The translations under genes and the position numbers were made by a program. The notes beneath the pieces are model-generated. The model did no database searches and was not told where the DNA came from. It was given only the letters and a program-made list of their open reading frames with translations. Shown here piece after piece: positions 26,248 to 35,156 of a stretch of 64,000 nucleotides of DNA. The DNA is taken from assembly GCF_900155385.1 (NCBI RefSeq), contig NZ_LT699744.1, positions 854,012 to 918,011 of the forward strand, given 5' to 3'. Positions within the stretch are counted from its first letter, which is position 1, and the number at the start of each line of letters is the position of its first letter. This DNA comes from Vreelandella massiliensis. GTDB taxonomy: Bacteria; Pseudomonadota; Gammaproteobacteria; Pseudomonadales; Halomonadaceae.

Positions 26248-26660
26248 TGGACAAAAGCATCACCGTGATCAGTGAACGCAACCGCATCTTTCGCCACCGC
26301 GTTGAACTCTCGGGCTTTGATGACCTCTATGCGGATGTACCCAAAGCGTACGGGGGCGAAGAGAGCGCGCCGGACCCACACGACTACTTTGACTTGGCCC
26401 TTGGCGCTTGCAAAGCGATCACGTCGAAAATGTACGCACAGCGCAAAAAGTGGCCATTGGAAGGCATTACCGCCACGGTAACCCGCGACGACAGCCAAGA
26501 GCGCAAAGGGGTGTATAAACTCGACGTGGCGCTTGAATTTCACGGCATTGATGACCCGGAACAGCGCGCTCGGCTTGAAGAGATCAGTGATCGCTGTCCT
26601 ATCCACCGCCTAATGACAGAGGCCACGGTAGACGTCAGTACGCGCACGATCGTTAAGTGA
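26247..26660 (+). CDS. OsmC-family protein
   Basis: 137-residue OsmC-fold protein, probably a thiol peroxidase or relative acting on organic hydroperoxides. The pair of cysteines expected for the family is present: Cys55 in [14 protein letters not shown] and Cys117 in DRCPIHRLM. The core [13 protein letters not shown] matches the family helix. It is coupled by TAATG to the small HMA-like protein just upstream, an arrangement I do not know from a described system. It ends 73 bp before uvrB. Confidence 0.9.
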   Translation: MDKSITVISERNRIFRHRVELSGFDDLYADVPKAYGGEESAPDPHDYFDLALGACKAITSKMYAQRKKWPLEGITATVTRDDSQERKGVYKLDVALEFHGIDDPEQRARLEEISDRCPIHRLMTEATVDVSTRTIVK

Positions 26661-26733
26661 TAGCGCCCTCTATGTAGCCCGTCATTCTGTTTCTCTCTAT
26701 TTTCTTGCTATACATTTGCCCATAGGAGCCTTG

Positions 26734-28761
26734 ATGAGCAAACCGTTTCGCTTACAGTCAAAATTTGCCCCAGCGGGTGATCAGCCTACCGCGATTACCC
26801 AGCTGGTGGGGGGATTGGAAGCGGGACTTGCGCATCAAACCTTACTGGGCGTTACCGGGTCGGGCAAAACTTTCACCATGGCCAACGTGGTAGAGACGTT
26901 GCAGCGCCCAACGATTGTGATGGCGCCCAATAAAACCTTGGCGGCGCAACTTTACGGCGAATTTAAAGCCTTTTTTCCTGATAATGCCGTGGAGTATTTT
27001 GTCTCCTACTACGACTACTATCAGCCGGAAGCTTACGTTCCCTCCTCGGATACGTTCATCGAGAAAGACGCTTCGATTAACGACCACATTGAGCAGATGC
27101 GCCTTTCCGCGACCAAGGCGTTGTTGGAGCGGCGCGACGCGCTGATTGTGGTATCGGTGTCGGCCATCTACGGCCTGGGCGACCCTGATCAATACCTGAA
27201 GATGCGCTTGCACTTCACCCGCGGCGAGCTGATCGACCAGCGCGCCTTTCTGCGTCGCTTGGCCGAGCTGCAATATACCCGTAATGATATGGATTTCCGC
27301 CGCGGTACGTATCGCGTGCGCGGTGACGTGATCGATATTTTCCCGGCCGACGCCGAAGACGAAGCCGTCCGTGTTGAGCTGTTCGACGACGAGATCGACT
27401 CCATCCGCCTCTTTGATCCGCTGACGGGCGACGTGCGGGGCCAAGTGCCGCGCATGACGATCTACCCGAAATCGCACTACGTCACCCCCCGGGAGACGAT
27501 TTTGCAAGCGATTGAAGAGATCAAAGACGAACTCAAAGAGCGCCTAGCGTGGCTGCGCAAAAACGATCGCTTGGTGGAAGCGCAACGCTTGGAGCAGCGC
27601 ACGCTCTACGATATCGAAATGATGCTGGAGCTTGGCTACTGCAACGGCATCGAAAACTACTCGCGCTATCTTTCAGGTCGCAACCCAGGAGAGGCGCCGC
27701 CGACGTTTTTTGACTATTTACCCGATGACGCGCTGCTGTTCATTGATGAGTCCCATGTTAGCGTGCCGCAAGTGGGCGGCATGTATAAAGGCGACCGCTC
27801 ACGTAAAGAGACGCTAGTGGAGTACGGCTTCCGGCTCCCCTCCGCGCTGGATAACCGCCCAATGAAGTTTGAAGAGTGGGAAGCGATCTGCCCGCAAACG
27901 ATCTTTGTCTCCGCCACACCCGGCCCCTACGAAGCGGAGCACGCGGGGCAAGTCGTCGAGCAGGTGGTACGCCCCACGGGGCTGCTTGATCCGGAAATCG
28001 ACGTGCGCCCGGCGAGCACCCAGGTGGATGATCTGCTCTCCGAAATCCGTTTGCGCACCGAGGTCGGCGAGCGGGTGTTGGTCACGGTATTGACCAAGCG
28101 GATGGCCGAGGATTTAACCGAATACTTCGACGAGCACGATATCCGCGTGCGTTATCTCCACTCAGACATCGATACCGTCGAGCGGGTGGAGATTATCCGT
28201 GATCTGCGCTTGGGGAAGTTCGACGTGCTTGTCGGCATCAACTTGCTGCGCGAAGGGTTGGATATCCCCGAAGTATCGCTAGTGGCGATTCTTGACGCGG
28301 ATAAAGAGGGCTTCTTGCGCGCTGAGCGCTCGCTGATTCAGACTATTGGCCGCGCGGCGCGTAATGCTAATGGTAAGGCAATTCTTTACGGCGATCGGGT
28401 GACCGACTCCATGCGCAAAGCCATCGACGAGACCGAGCGTCGCCGTGCCAAGCAGATGGCGCACAACGCCGAGCACGGTATCACGCCTACGACGGTGACC
28501 CGTTCGGTGGCCGATATCATGGAAGCCGGCCAAGCGCCGGGCAGCAAGAAAGCCCACCGCCGCCGGGGCAGCGAACGTAAGGTTGCTGAGTCGGAAGCCG
28601 CTTATGAGCCGAGTAGCATGCACCCGGATGACGTCGCGGCAGCGATCAACAAGCTCGAAGACGCCATGTTTGAAGCCGCGCAAAACTTGGAGTTCGAGGA
28701 GGCCGCAAGGCTGCGCGATAAAATTCACTCCCTCAAAGAGAAGCAGCTGGCGCTGGGGTAG
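26734..28761 (+). CDS. uvrB: UvrABC excision repair subunit B
   Basis: Damage-verifying helicase-like subunit of nucleotide excision repair. Walker [15 protein letters not shown] is at about 40-53; the beta-hairpin region ([17 protein letters not shown]) that clamps DNA follows, then the DESH helicase motif in FIDESH and motif VI in QTIGRAARN. The C-terminal UvrC-binding helix pair [19 protein letters not shown] is complete. 675 residues. The ATG at 26734 with TAGGAG ahead was chosen over a TTG at 26716. The nei gene follows after 3 bp, giving a two-gene DNA repair operon. Confidence 0.97.
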   Translation: MSKPFRLQSKFAPAGDQPTAITQLVGGLEAGLAHQTLLGVTGSGKTFTMANVVETLQRPTIVMAPNKTLAAQLYGEFKAFFPDNAVEYFVSYYDYYQPEAYVPSSDTFIEKDASINDHIEQMRLSATKALLERRDALIVVSVSAIYGLGDPDQYLKMRLHFTRGELIDQRAFLRRLAELQYTRNDMDFRRGTYRVRGDVIDIFPADAEDEAVRVELFDDEIDSIRLFDPLTGDVRGQVPRMTIYPKSHYVTPRETILQAIEEIKDELKERLAWLRKNDRLVEAQRLEQRTLYDIEMMLELGYCNGIENYSRYLSGRNPGEAPPTFFDYLPDDALLFIDESHVSVPQVGGMYKGDRSRKETLVEYGFRLPSALDNRPMKFEEWEAICPQTIFVSATPGPYEAEHAGQVVEQVVRPTGLLDPEIDVRPASTQVDDLLSEIRLRTEVGERVLVTVLTKRMAEDLTEYFDEHDIRVRYLHSDIDTVERVEIIRDLRLGKFDVLVGINLLREGLDIPEVSLVAILDADKEGFLRAERSLIQTIGRAARNANGKAILYGDRVTDSMRKAIDETERRRAKQMAHNAEHGITPTTVTRSVADIMEAGQAPGSKKAHRRRGSERKVAESEAAYEPSSMHPDDVAAAINKLEDAMFEAAQNLEFEEAARLRDKIHSLKEKQLALG

Positions 28762-28764
28762 CCG

Positions 28765-29595
28765 ATGCCGGAAGGACCCGAAATCCGTCGCGCGGCGGAC
28801 CAAATCGAGAAGCAGCTACGCGGTGGCCCGATTCAAGACGCCTGGTTTGCCTTTGAGGCGCTTAAGCCCCACGCGTCTTCGCTTATTGGTGAGTCGGTTT
28901 GCCGGGTAGATACCCGGGGAAAAGCGATGCTGATTCACTTTTCCGACCAGCGCGTGCTCTATTCGCACAATCAACTGTATGGCGTGTGGAAATGCCATCG
29001 CGCCGAAACGGAGCCCTCCACGCGTCGCTCGCTGCGTGCGCGATTGGTCGTCCAGGGGAGGGCGGCTAGTTTGTATAGCGCCTCCGATATCAGCATGTGG
29101 TGGGCCTGCACCCTCGACCAACACCCTTTTTTGGCGCGCCTTGGCCCTGATTTGTTAAGTCAGGCGGTCAGCGTTGATACCGTCGCCGAGCGGCTGGCGC
29201 TGCCTGAATACCGGCGTCGCGGTCTGGGAGGGCTTTTGCTGGATCAAGGTTTTGTCGCGGGCTTGGGGAATTATCTGCGCAGTGAAATTCTGTTTTTTGC
29301 GGCGTTGCATCCTGGGTATCGACCGTGCGATTTAAGCGATACCCAAACCCAGCGTTTGGCGCAATATATCGTTGACGTTACCTGGCAGGCGTATCGTCAG
29401 GCTGGTGTGACCAATAGCGCGGACTGGACGAAAAAAGCCCAAGACCAAGGTGAAGGGCGGCGGCAATGGCGATTTGCCGTATTTGCGCGTGAGGGGTTGC
29501 TTTGCCACCGCTGCGCAACTGCCATTGAGCGTATCACAGTCGCCTCGCGGCGGCTCTATCTCTGCCCGTACTGCCAGCCGGATAACCGAGAATAA
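28765..29595 (+). CDS. nei: Endonuclease VIII (DNA glycosylase/AP lyase)
   Basis: Base-excision glycosylase that removes oxidised pyrimidines and cuts at AP sites. The catalytic PEGPEI N-terminus (Pro2 after removal of Met, Glu3) is intact. The lysine in YSHNQLYGVWKC fits the Nei lineage rather than MutM, and the helix-two-turn-helix VAGLGNYLRSEILF and C-terminal four-cysteine zinc finger (CHRC...CPYC) are complete. 276 residues is slightly longer than E. coli Nei. It starts 3 bp after uvrB, so both are probably co-transcribed. Confidence 0.93.
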   Translation: MPEGPEIRRAADQIEKQLRGGPIQDAWFAFEALKPHASSLIGESVCRVDTRGKAMLIHFSDQRVLYSHNQLYGVWKCHRAETEPSTRRSLRARLVVQGRAASLYSASDISMWWACTLDQHPFLARLGPDLLSQAVSVDTVAERLALPEYRRRGLGGLLLDQGFVAGLGNYLRSEILFFAALHPGYRPCDLSDTQTQRLAQYIVDVTWQAYRQAGVTNSADWTKKAQDQGEGRRQWRFAVFAREGLLCHRCATAIERITVASRRLYLCPYCQPDNRE

Positions 29596-29670
29596 TATTT
29601 ATACCGTTATCTTGGGTTTACACTCACACCAAAGCACAATTCAAACAAGATCCACAGAGCCCCAATGAGA

Positions 29671-29700
29671 GTGCCGATAGACGGCACAATACGCTATAAT
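29671..29700 (+). promoter_or_regulatory. Promoter of the fumarase gene with overlapping palindrome
   Basis: A perfect -10 TATAAT (29695-29700) lies 18 bp after GTGCCG (29671-29676), a weak -35. The -35 is one arm of the perfect palindrome GTGCCGATAGACGGCAC (29671-29687), 6-bp arms around 5 bases, which looks like an operator. The transcript would start about 60 bp before the start codon. Confidence 0.5.
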
Positions 29701-29769
29701 TGCTGCCCGCTAATGCGATGCTGGGGTCGTTGGCATCGTGTCCAGACGATAACAAGGAGCTCTCTCTCC

Positions 29770-31275
29770 ATGACCGTGATTCGCCAGGATGACGTGATTC
29801 AAAGCGTTGCCGATGCGCTGCAGTACATTTCTTACTACCATCCCAAAGATTTTATCGATGCCATGGCGGCTGCGTACGAACGCGAGGAGAACCCCGCGGC
29901 AAAAGACGCCATTGCCCAGATTCTGATCAACTCGCGCATGTGCGCCACCGGGCATCGCCCCATTTGCCAGGACACCGGCATTGTCACGGTCTTTGTTCAT
30001 GTCGGCATGAACGTGCAGTGGGACGCGGACATGAGCCTAGACGATATGATCAACGAGGGGGTGCGTCGCGCTTACCAGCTGCCGGATAACATCCTGCGCG
30101 CCTCGGTTTTGGCCGACCCGGACGGTAAACGCCAGAACACCAAAGACAACACGCCGGCGGTGATTCACCACAAGATCGTGCCGGGCGATAAGGTCGAGGT
30201 TCACGTCGCGGCGAAGGGTGGCGGCAGTGAGGCGAAGTCGAAGTTTGCCATGCTCAACCCCTCCGATAGCGTCGTGGATTGGGTCATGGAGCAGCTACCC
30301 AAAATGGGCGCCGGCTGGTGTCCGCCCGGTATGCTGGGTATCGGCATTGGCGGCACGGCGGAAAAAGCCATGGAGATCGCCAAAGAGGCACTTTTGGACC
30401 CCATCGATATTCAGGACCTCCAAGCGCGCGGCCCGGAAAATCGCGCCGAGGAGCTGCGCCTGGAACTGTTTGATAAAGTCAATAAGTCGGGCATTGGCGC
30501 GCAGGGTCTGGGGGGATTGACCACGGTTCTGGATATTAAGGTCAAGGATTACCCCACCCATGCGGCCAATAAGCCCGTGGCGATCATTCCCAACTGTGCC
30601 GCTACACGCCATGCGCATTTCACCCTGGATGGCTCTGGCCCCGCTGCACTTAATCCGCCCAAGCTTGAGGACTGGCCGGAAATCACCCGTGAAATGGGGG
30701 ACAACGTCAAGCGCGTCAACCTGGATACCGTCACGCCCGAAGAGGTGAAAACCTGGCAGCCAGGCGACACACTGCTGCTCAACGGCAAGCTACTGACCGG
30801 CCGCGACGCCGCTCATAAGCGCATGGTGGACATGCTCGCCAAGGGTGAGCCGCTGCCGGTGGATCTCAAGGGGCGCTTTATTTATTACGTTGGCCCGGTC
30901 GATCCCATCGGTGATGAAGTGGTTGGCCCGGCCGGCCCGACAACGGCAACGCGGATGGATAAATTCACCCGCACAATGCTGGAAGAGACCGGGCTTTTGG
31001 GCATGGTCGGCAAGGCAGAGCGGGGCCAAGCCGCTATTGAAGCGATTCGTGACAACGAGGCGGTGTACCTGATGGCCGTTGGCGGCTCCGCGTACCTGGT
31101 GGCGCAAGCGATCAAAAAGTCCCGCGTGGCGGGGTTTGAAGATCTCGGGATGGAGGCTATCTACGAATTTGAAGTCGAAGATATGCCGGTGACCGTTGCC
31201 GTGGATACCCAAGGCACATCCGTCCACCAAACAGGGCCGGCGAAATGGAAAGAAATTATCGCTGAGAAAGCCTGA
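29770..31275 (+). CDS. fumA: Fumarate hydratase class I ([4Fe-4S])
   Basis: Interconverts fumarate and malate in the citric acid cycle, with an oxygen-sensitive [4Fe-4S] cluster. The cluster cysteines are in PICQDTG (Cys66), GWCPPGMLG (Cys184) and IPNCAATRH (Cys276). The 501-residue single polypeptide combines alpha and beta parts; the beta part carries GDTLLLNGKLLTGRDAAHKRM. The ATG at 29770 was used (AAGGAG ahead); the longer frame adds 35 residues across the promoter. fumA and fumB cannot be told apart. A terminator follows. Confidence 0.95.
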   Translation: MTVIRQDDVIQSVADALQYISYYHPKDFIDAMAAAYEREENPAAKDAIAQILINSRMCATGHRPICQDTGIVTVFVHVGMNVQWDADMSLDDMINEGVRRAYQLPDNILRASVLADPDGKRQNTKDNTPAVIHHKIVPGDKVEVHVAAKGGGSEAKSKFAMLNPSDSVVDWVMEQLPKMGAGWCPPGMLGIGIGGTAEKAMEIAKEALLDPIDIQDLQARGPENRAEELRLELFDKVNKSGIGAQGLGGLTTVLDIKVKDYPTHAANKPVAIIPNCAATRHAHFTLDGSGPAALNPPKLEDWPEITREMGDNVKRVNLDTVTPEEVKTWQPGDTLLLNGKLLTGRDAAHKRMVDMLAKGEPLPVDLKGRFIYYVGPVDPIGDEVVGPAGPTTATRMDKFTRTMLEETGLLGMVGKAERGQAAIEAIRDNEAVYLMAVGGSAYLVAQAIKKSRVAGFEDLGMEAIYEFEVEDMPVTVAVDTQGTSVHQTGPAKWKEIIAEKA

Positions 31276-31304
31276 TAGTCGCTAAAAGAACGACGGTTCT
31301 GACT

Positions 31305-31332
31305 AGGCCCCGCTTTAGCGGGGCCTTTGTTT
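31305..31332 (+). terminator. Rho-independent terminator after fumA
   Basis: AGGCCCCGC (31305-31313) pairs with GCGGGGCCT (31318-31326) around TTTA, followed by TTTGTTT. Strong, standard hairpin. Confidence 0.9.
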
Positions 31333-31447
31333 AGGTGGCGGCGTATGATACGCCGCGTAAGTTCTATATCAGACGTTGCGCATAAATACGCCGAATAAGC
31401 TGTTACAATAACGCCTATTTTGGGGCTTGTTTGCGCTTAGTGAGTGC

Positions 31448-31475
31448 ATGCTGGAGATAACGTGCTGGAGATAAC
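31448..31475 (+). repeat. Tandem duplication of the ribosome-binding segment before cls
   Basis: The 14-bp unit ATGCTGGAGATAAC (31448-31461) is followed directly by GTGCTGGAGATAAC (31462-31475), and then by the cls ATG. Each copy carries the Shine-Dalgarno core GGAG and ends just before an ATG or GTG. The upstream ATG (31448) and GTG (31462) are not in the cls frame, so only the second copy serves cls directly. Confidence 0.85.
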
Positions 31476-32894
31476 ATGACCTCCTGGCTGTGGGGGGCGG
31501 GCATTGCGCTGATACACGTGCTCGGTATCTTATCAGCGATTATGGCGCTGATGTCGAGTCGCACATCGCAAGGCGCGGTGGCCTGGATCATTTCACTGCT
31601 GACCTTTCCGTATGTCGCACTGCCAGCCTATTGGTGCTTTGGGCGGCCACGCTTTTATGGCTACGTCTCCGCCAGGGGCGAGCGTGATAGCGTACTGCGC
31701 CGTGTTCTGGCGCGCTATCGTGCCAATATGATGCCTTACTGCGTGGTGTCCCCGAGCGCGGATACCCATGCGGTTGAGCAGCTCGCGATGATGCCACTCA
31801 CCGAAGGCAATCAAGCAGAGCTTTTAGTCGATGGGGATGTCACCTTTAAAAGCCTGTTTTTGGGAATCGACAACGCCCAGTCCTATATCCTGCTGCAATT
31901 TTTTATCGTCAGAGACGATGCGCTCGGGCGTAAATTGCAGCGGCGATTGCTGGAGGCGGCGAGCCGGGGCGTGAGGGTCTATTTTCTGTACGACGAGTTG
32001 GGTAGCCGTAAGCTTAATGAAGGGTACTTGCGCGACCTCCAAGAGGAAGGCATCGAAGTGAGCGCCTTTCGTTCGTCACGCGGTTTCAAACATCGCTTTC
32101 AACTCAATTTTCGCAATCACCGTAAGGTGGCGGTGATGGATGGCAAAGAGGGTTGGGTAGGCGGTTTTAACGTGGGCGTGGAGTATCTTGGCGAGCACCC
32201 TCGCCACGGTCCTTGGCGAGACACCCACTTAAAGCTGACAGGTCCCAGCGTGATGGGGCTACAAGAAGCCTTTTGGGAAGATTGGCACTGGGCGACCGGC
32301 GAGGTCATCAACCTCAATTGGCAACCCGAAACGAAGCCTTCCACCAACCACCATGTCATCGTGGTGCCGTCAGGCCCGGCAGACCGGTTAGATACGGCGA
32401 GCCTTCTGGTGCAGAACATGATTCATAGCGCGCAAAAGCGCTTATGGGTCACAAGCCCCTATTTTGTCCCCGACCAGGGGGTGCAAGATGCGCTGAGACT
32501 TGCCGCAATGCGCGGTGTGGATGTTCGGGTAATGATTCCCGAACGCCCGGACCACTTGCTGGTGTTTCTGTCGGCGTTTTCCTTCTTGCCCGATATGCTT
32601 CGCGCGGGAGTAAAAATATACCGTTATCTCCCGGGGTTTCTCCACCAAAAAGTCATTCTTGTCGATAATGAAGCCGCCTCGGTAGGTACCGTAAACCTGG
32701 ACAATCGCTCTTTTCGCTTAAACTTTGAAATCACCGCCTTTATACCCAGTCCCGATTTTGCCGCCAATGTACGTGTGATGCTGGAAAAGGATTTTTCGCA
32801 CTGTCGGCGCGTTTCACTGGATGAAATTCAGCAGCGACCTTTATGGAAAAAGGTTGTTTCACGCGCAGCTTACTTAACTTCCCCCATACAATAA
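31476..32894 (+). CDS. cls: Cardiolipin synthase (ClsA type)
   Basis: Membrane enzyme that joins two phosphatidylglycerols to cardiolipin. The N-terminal 65 residues hold two hydrophobic helices (about 3-26 and 37-56). Two phospholipase D motifs are complete: HRKVAVMDG (with FNVGVEY behind it) and HQKVILVDN (with NLDNRS behind it), as needed for activity. 472 residues is typical of ClsA. It has a duplicated Shine-Dalgarno region before it. Cardiolipin content rises with salt in halophiles, so osmotic control would be reasonable, but no sign is visible in the DNA. Confidence 0.95.
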   Translation: MTSWLWGAGIALIHVLGILSAIMALMSSRTSQGAVAWIISLLTFPYVALPAYWCFGRPRFYGYVSARGERDSVLRRVLARYRANMMPYCVVSPSADTHAVEQLAMMPLTEGNQAELLVDGDVTFKSLFLGIDNAQSYILLQFFIVRDDALGRKLQRRLLEAASRGVRVYFLYDELGSRKLNEGYLRDLQEEGIEVSAFRSSRGFKHRFQLNFRNHRKVAVMDGKEGWVGGFNVGVEYLGEHPRHGPWRDTHLKLTGPSVMGLQEAFWEDWHWATGEVINLNWQPETKPSTNHHVIVVPSGPADRLDTASLLVQNMIHSAQKRLWVTSPYFVPDQGVQDALRLAAMRGVDVRVMIPERPDHLLVFLSAFSFLPDMLRAGVKIYRYLPGFLHQKVILVDNEAASVGTVNLDNRSFRLNFEITAFIPSPDFAANVRVMLEKDFSHCRRVSLDEIQQRPLWKKVVSRAAYLTSPIQ

Positions 32895-32935
32895 CCGTGC
32901 GCAGGCACGTCACGTTCGATCAATAGGAGTCTAGG

Positions 32936-33853
32936 GTGAATTTAGAAACCAAATGGTTAGAAGATTTTGTCGCCCTAGCCAATACGCGCAGTTTTTCCGC
33001 CTCTGCGCGGCAGCGCCATGTGACTCAGCCGGCTTTTAGCCGCCGGATTCGGGCGCTGGAACAAGCCATTGGCGTCACGCTGGTCGACCGCTCCACAACG
33101 CCCGTAGGGCTGACCTCAGAAGGGCAACTTTTTCTGGTAACGGCCCGCAATCTGGTTGAGCAACTTAACGAGTCGCTTAGCCATCTGCGCGGGCTCTCCA
33201 TTGCCAATGAAGCCTTGGATATAGTGGCGGCCCACTCCCTGGCGTTAAGTTTCTTCCCCCCCTGGATTTCCCGGCTCCAAAAAGGGTTAGGGGAGCTGCC
33301 CACGCGCTTAGTCGCCATGAACGTGGGGGAAGCGATCCATGTGTTGCGCGAAGGCAATTGCGACTTGATGCTGGCATATTACGATCCTTTTGCCACGATG
33401 CAGCTCGATGCTGAAGTGTTCCCCTCTTTTTCCATCGGCAAGGTCAAAATGCTACCGGTCACCCTGCCCGACGAGCAGGGTAAACCGCGCTATACCCTAA
33501 AAAGTGAAAGTGCGATTCCTTATCTAGCCTACACACAAGGGGCCTTTTTGGGCCGTAGCGTGCGCATGTTGTTGAAAAACGACCCGTTACGGATGCGCTT
33601 ACGCACTGTTTATGAAACCGCCATGGCCGAAGGGCTTAAAGGCATGGTGCTTCAGGGCGTGGGGGTTGCTTGGATACCCGATTTCTGCATTCGTGAAGAG
33701 CTTAAAAATGGTCAACTCGTACGGGCCGGCGATGAGAGTTGGGATATCCCGCTTGAGATCCGTTTATACCGCTGCTCATTGGTGCACAAACCGGGCGTTG
33801 AGCGCCTATGGCGACAAATGATGAAACTACCTAGAGACTTTCTTCAGGGCTAA
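32936..33853 (+). CDS. LysR-family regulator, HypT/YjiE-like
   Basis: 305-residue LysR regulator with an N-terminal helix-turn-helix of the HypT type: the start LETKWLEDFVALANTRSFSASA and the HVTQPAFSRRIRALEQAIGV stretch match E. coli HypT (YjiE), the hypochlorite-responsive regulator, as does the C-terminal GVGVAWIPDF. Whether this one senses oxidants by methionine oxidation, as HypT does, cannot be read. The start is a GTG with AGGAG ahead. It sits 41 bp after cls on the same strand, and its end is 36 bp from the convergent NadM gene. Its targets are unknown. Confidence 0.9.
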   Translation: MNLETKWLEDFVALANTRSFSASARQRHVTQPAFSRRIRALEQAIGVTLVDRSTTPVGLTSEGQLFLVTARNLVEQLNESLSHLRGLSIANEALDIVAAHSLALSFFPPWISRLQKGLGELPTRLVAMNVGEAIHVLREGNCDLMLAYYDPFATMQLDAEVFPSFSIGKVKMLPVTLPDEQGKPRYTLKSESAIPYLAYTQGAFLGRSVRMLLKNDPLRMRLRTVYETAMAEGLKGMVLQGVGVAWIPDFCIREELKNGQLVRAGDESWDIPLEIRLYRCSLVHKPGVERLWRQMMKLPRDFLQG

Positions 33854-33889
33854 TCTTCCAGGCTAAAATGCGCTTCAAACGAGTGCTCT

Positions 33890-35002
33890 TCAAGCGCCTG
33901 CGCTGCCGAAATCGGCCGGTAAGCCTAAAAAGTTCTGAATGATAAAAAAGTGGTCTTCAAAAAGGCTATCAGGCTCAAGGTCGGCCAGTGCGACCCATCG
34001 GGCATGGTCGCCGCCTTTTACCGGCTTTAGCCTGGGCAGTTGCTGGTCGGGGCGAAGGGCGAAATAGAACGCTTCGGCAAGCGTACGTCCGCGCCAACTG
34101 CGGTGCGGCTCATCAAATAGACGCTGCCCCCGCAGCGACCCCTTAAGCACCGGCTCGGGGACTTTCAGCCGAATGCGTTCGCGAAGTTCGCGCAGGCAAG
34201 CATCCAGTAGCCGTTCGTGCGGGTTGATAAAGCCGCCAGGTAGAGCGTACAAGCCTTTACCCGGTGCGGCTTTGCGCCGAACGAGCAGCACATGCCCCGA
34301 CTGCACGACGACGGCATTAACGGTCACGAAAATGGGCGGGTAGGGGGCTTGGGCCCATGCCTGACGGTACTGATCAAGGAGACGCTGTTCTTCTAGCAGC
34401 TGTTCGTAGGCATCGCCTTGGCAAAATTCGGCTACCTGCTGAACCACGCCAGGAGGAAGGTCATGGTAGGCGCCGGTACTCAAATAGTCATCCGTTGCCC
34501 CTGGCGAGCGAAACAGCCGCTCGCGGATTTGGCTGGCGGAAATCCCCTCTACCAACGGTACGCTCACCGACTCCCATTGGGGGAAAAGCGATAAGTAGTA
34601 GCTCGACTGCCCTCGGCTAGCCCCTATCAAGCCGATACGCGGCAATTTGGCAACATCGGGCGCGGTTAAGTCACGTACACGACGTTGCACATCGCGCACC
34701 CAGACATCGTCGTTATACAGTGCATCCAATAGGGGGGTGATTTCCAAACGCCGATTCTCATCGTCATCAAACCCCGAACGAATCATCGTTTGACGCTCAT
34801 CGAACTGCCAAGGGTTACGCAACGAGCGTGCCTGCCAGGACGAACCAACGAGCACAATCACTTGCCGCGCTTGCTTAAGCGCCTCGCGAATCACCGCCAA
34901 ATGGCCAAGGTGGGGGGGTTGAAAACGGCCGATAAACACCAGGCAATCAAAATCATACGATTGAGCGTCATGAACTTGAGTGGCTGAATGTTCTGAGGGC
35001 AT
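33890..35002 (-). CDS. nadM: Bifunctional NMN adenylyltransferase-Nudix protein (NadM-Nudix)
   Basis: N-terminal nucleotidyltransferase (about 15-190) that makes NAD from nicotinamide mononucleotide and ATP: GRFQPPHLGH (His31, His34) and ISASQIRERLF are the nucleotide motifs, and SSYYLSLFPQW is typical of this fusion family. The C-terminal Nudix domain (about 220-365) would hydrolyse ADP-ribose. Its Nudix box GGFINPHERLLDACLRELRE has Glu272 and Glu275, but the next, normally a metal-binding Glu, is Arg276, so the hydrolase half may be weak. The ATG at 35002 has AGGAG upstream; the 34 extra codons are not homologous. It is divergent from the YihY-type gene. Confidence 0.9.
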   Translation of the reverse strand: MPSEHSATQVHDAQSYDFDCLVFIGRFQPPHLGHLAVIREALKQARQVIVLVGSSWQARSLRNPWQFDERQTMIRSGFDDDENRRLEITPLLDALYNDDVWVRDVQRRVRDLTAPDVAKLPRIGLIGASRGQSSYYLSLFPQWESVSVPLVEGISASQIRERLFRSPGATDDYLSTGAYHDLPPGVVQQVAEFCQGDAYEQLLEEQRLLDQYRQAWAQAPYPPIFVTVNAVVVQSGHVLLVRRKAAPGKGLYALPGGFINPHERLLDACLRELRERIRLKVPEPVLKGSLRGQRLFDEPHRSWRGRTLAEAFYFALRPDQQLPRLKPVKGGDHARWVALADLEPDSLFEDHFFIIQNFLGLPADFGSAGA

Positions 35003-35156
35003 GGGAGGCTCCTGCGAAAAGGGCGCGGCCGATTGTGCGGCAAATCGGTCGTCATTATGGCAGTTAACGCGCGTGACGCAATTGATGACTGACCTGTCAT
35101 CCACCCTAAGGTTCGGTATGCTAGGACATATTTACTCAAAGACAGGGATGCAACCG

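Noticed and set aside
26842..27507. 221-codon minus-strand frame over uvrB
   Set aside because: Antisense to highly conserved UvrB helicase motifs; no supporting signal.
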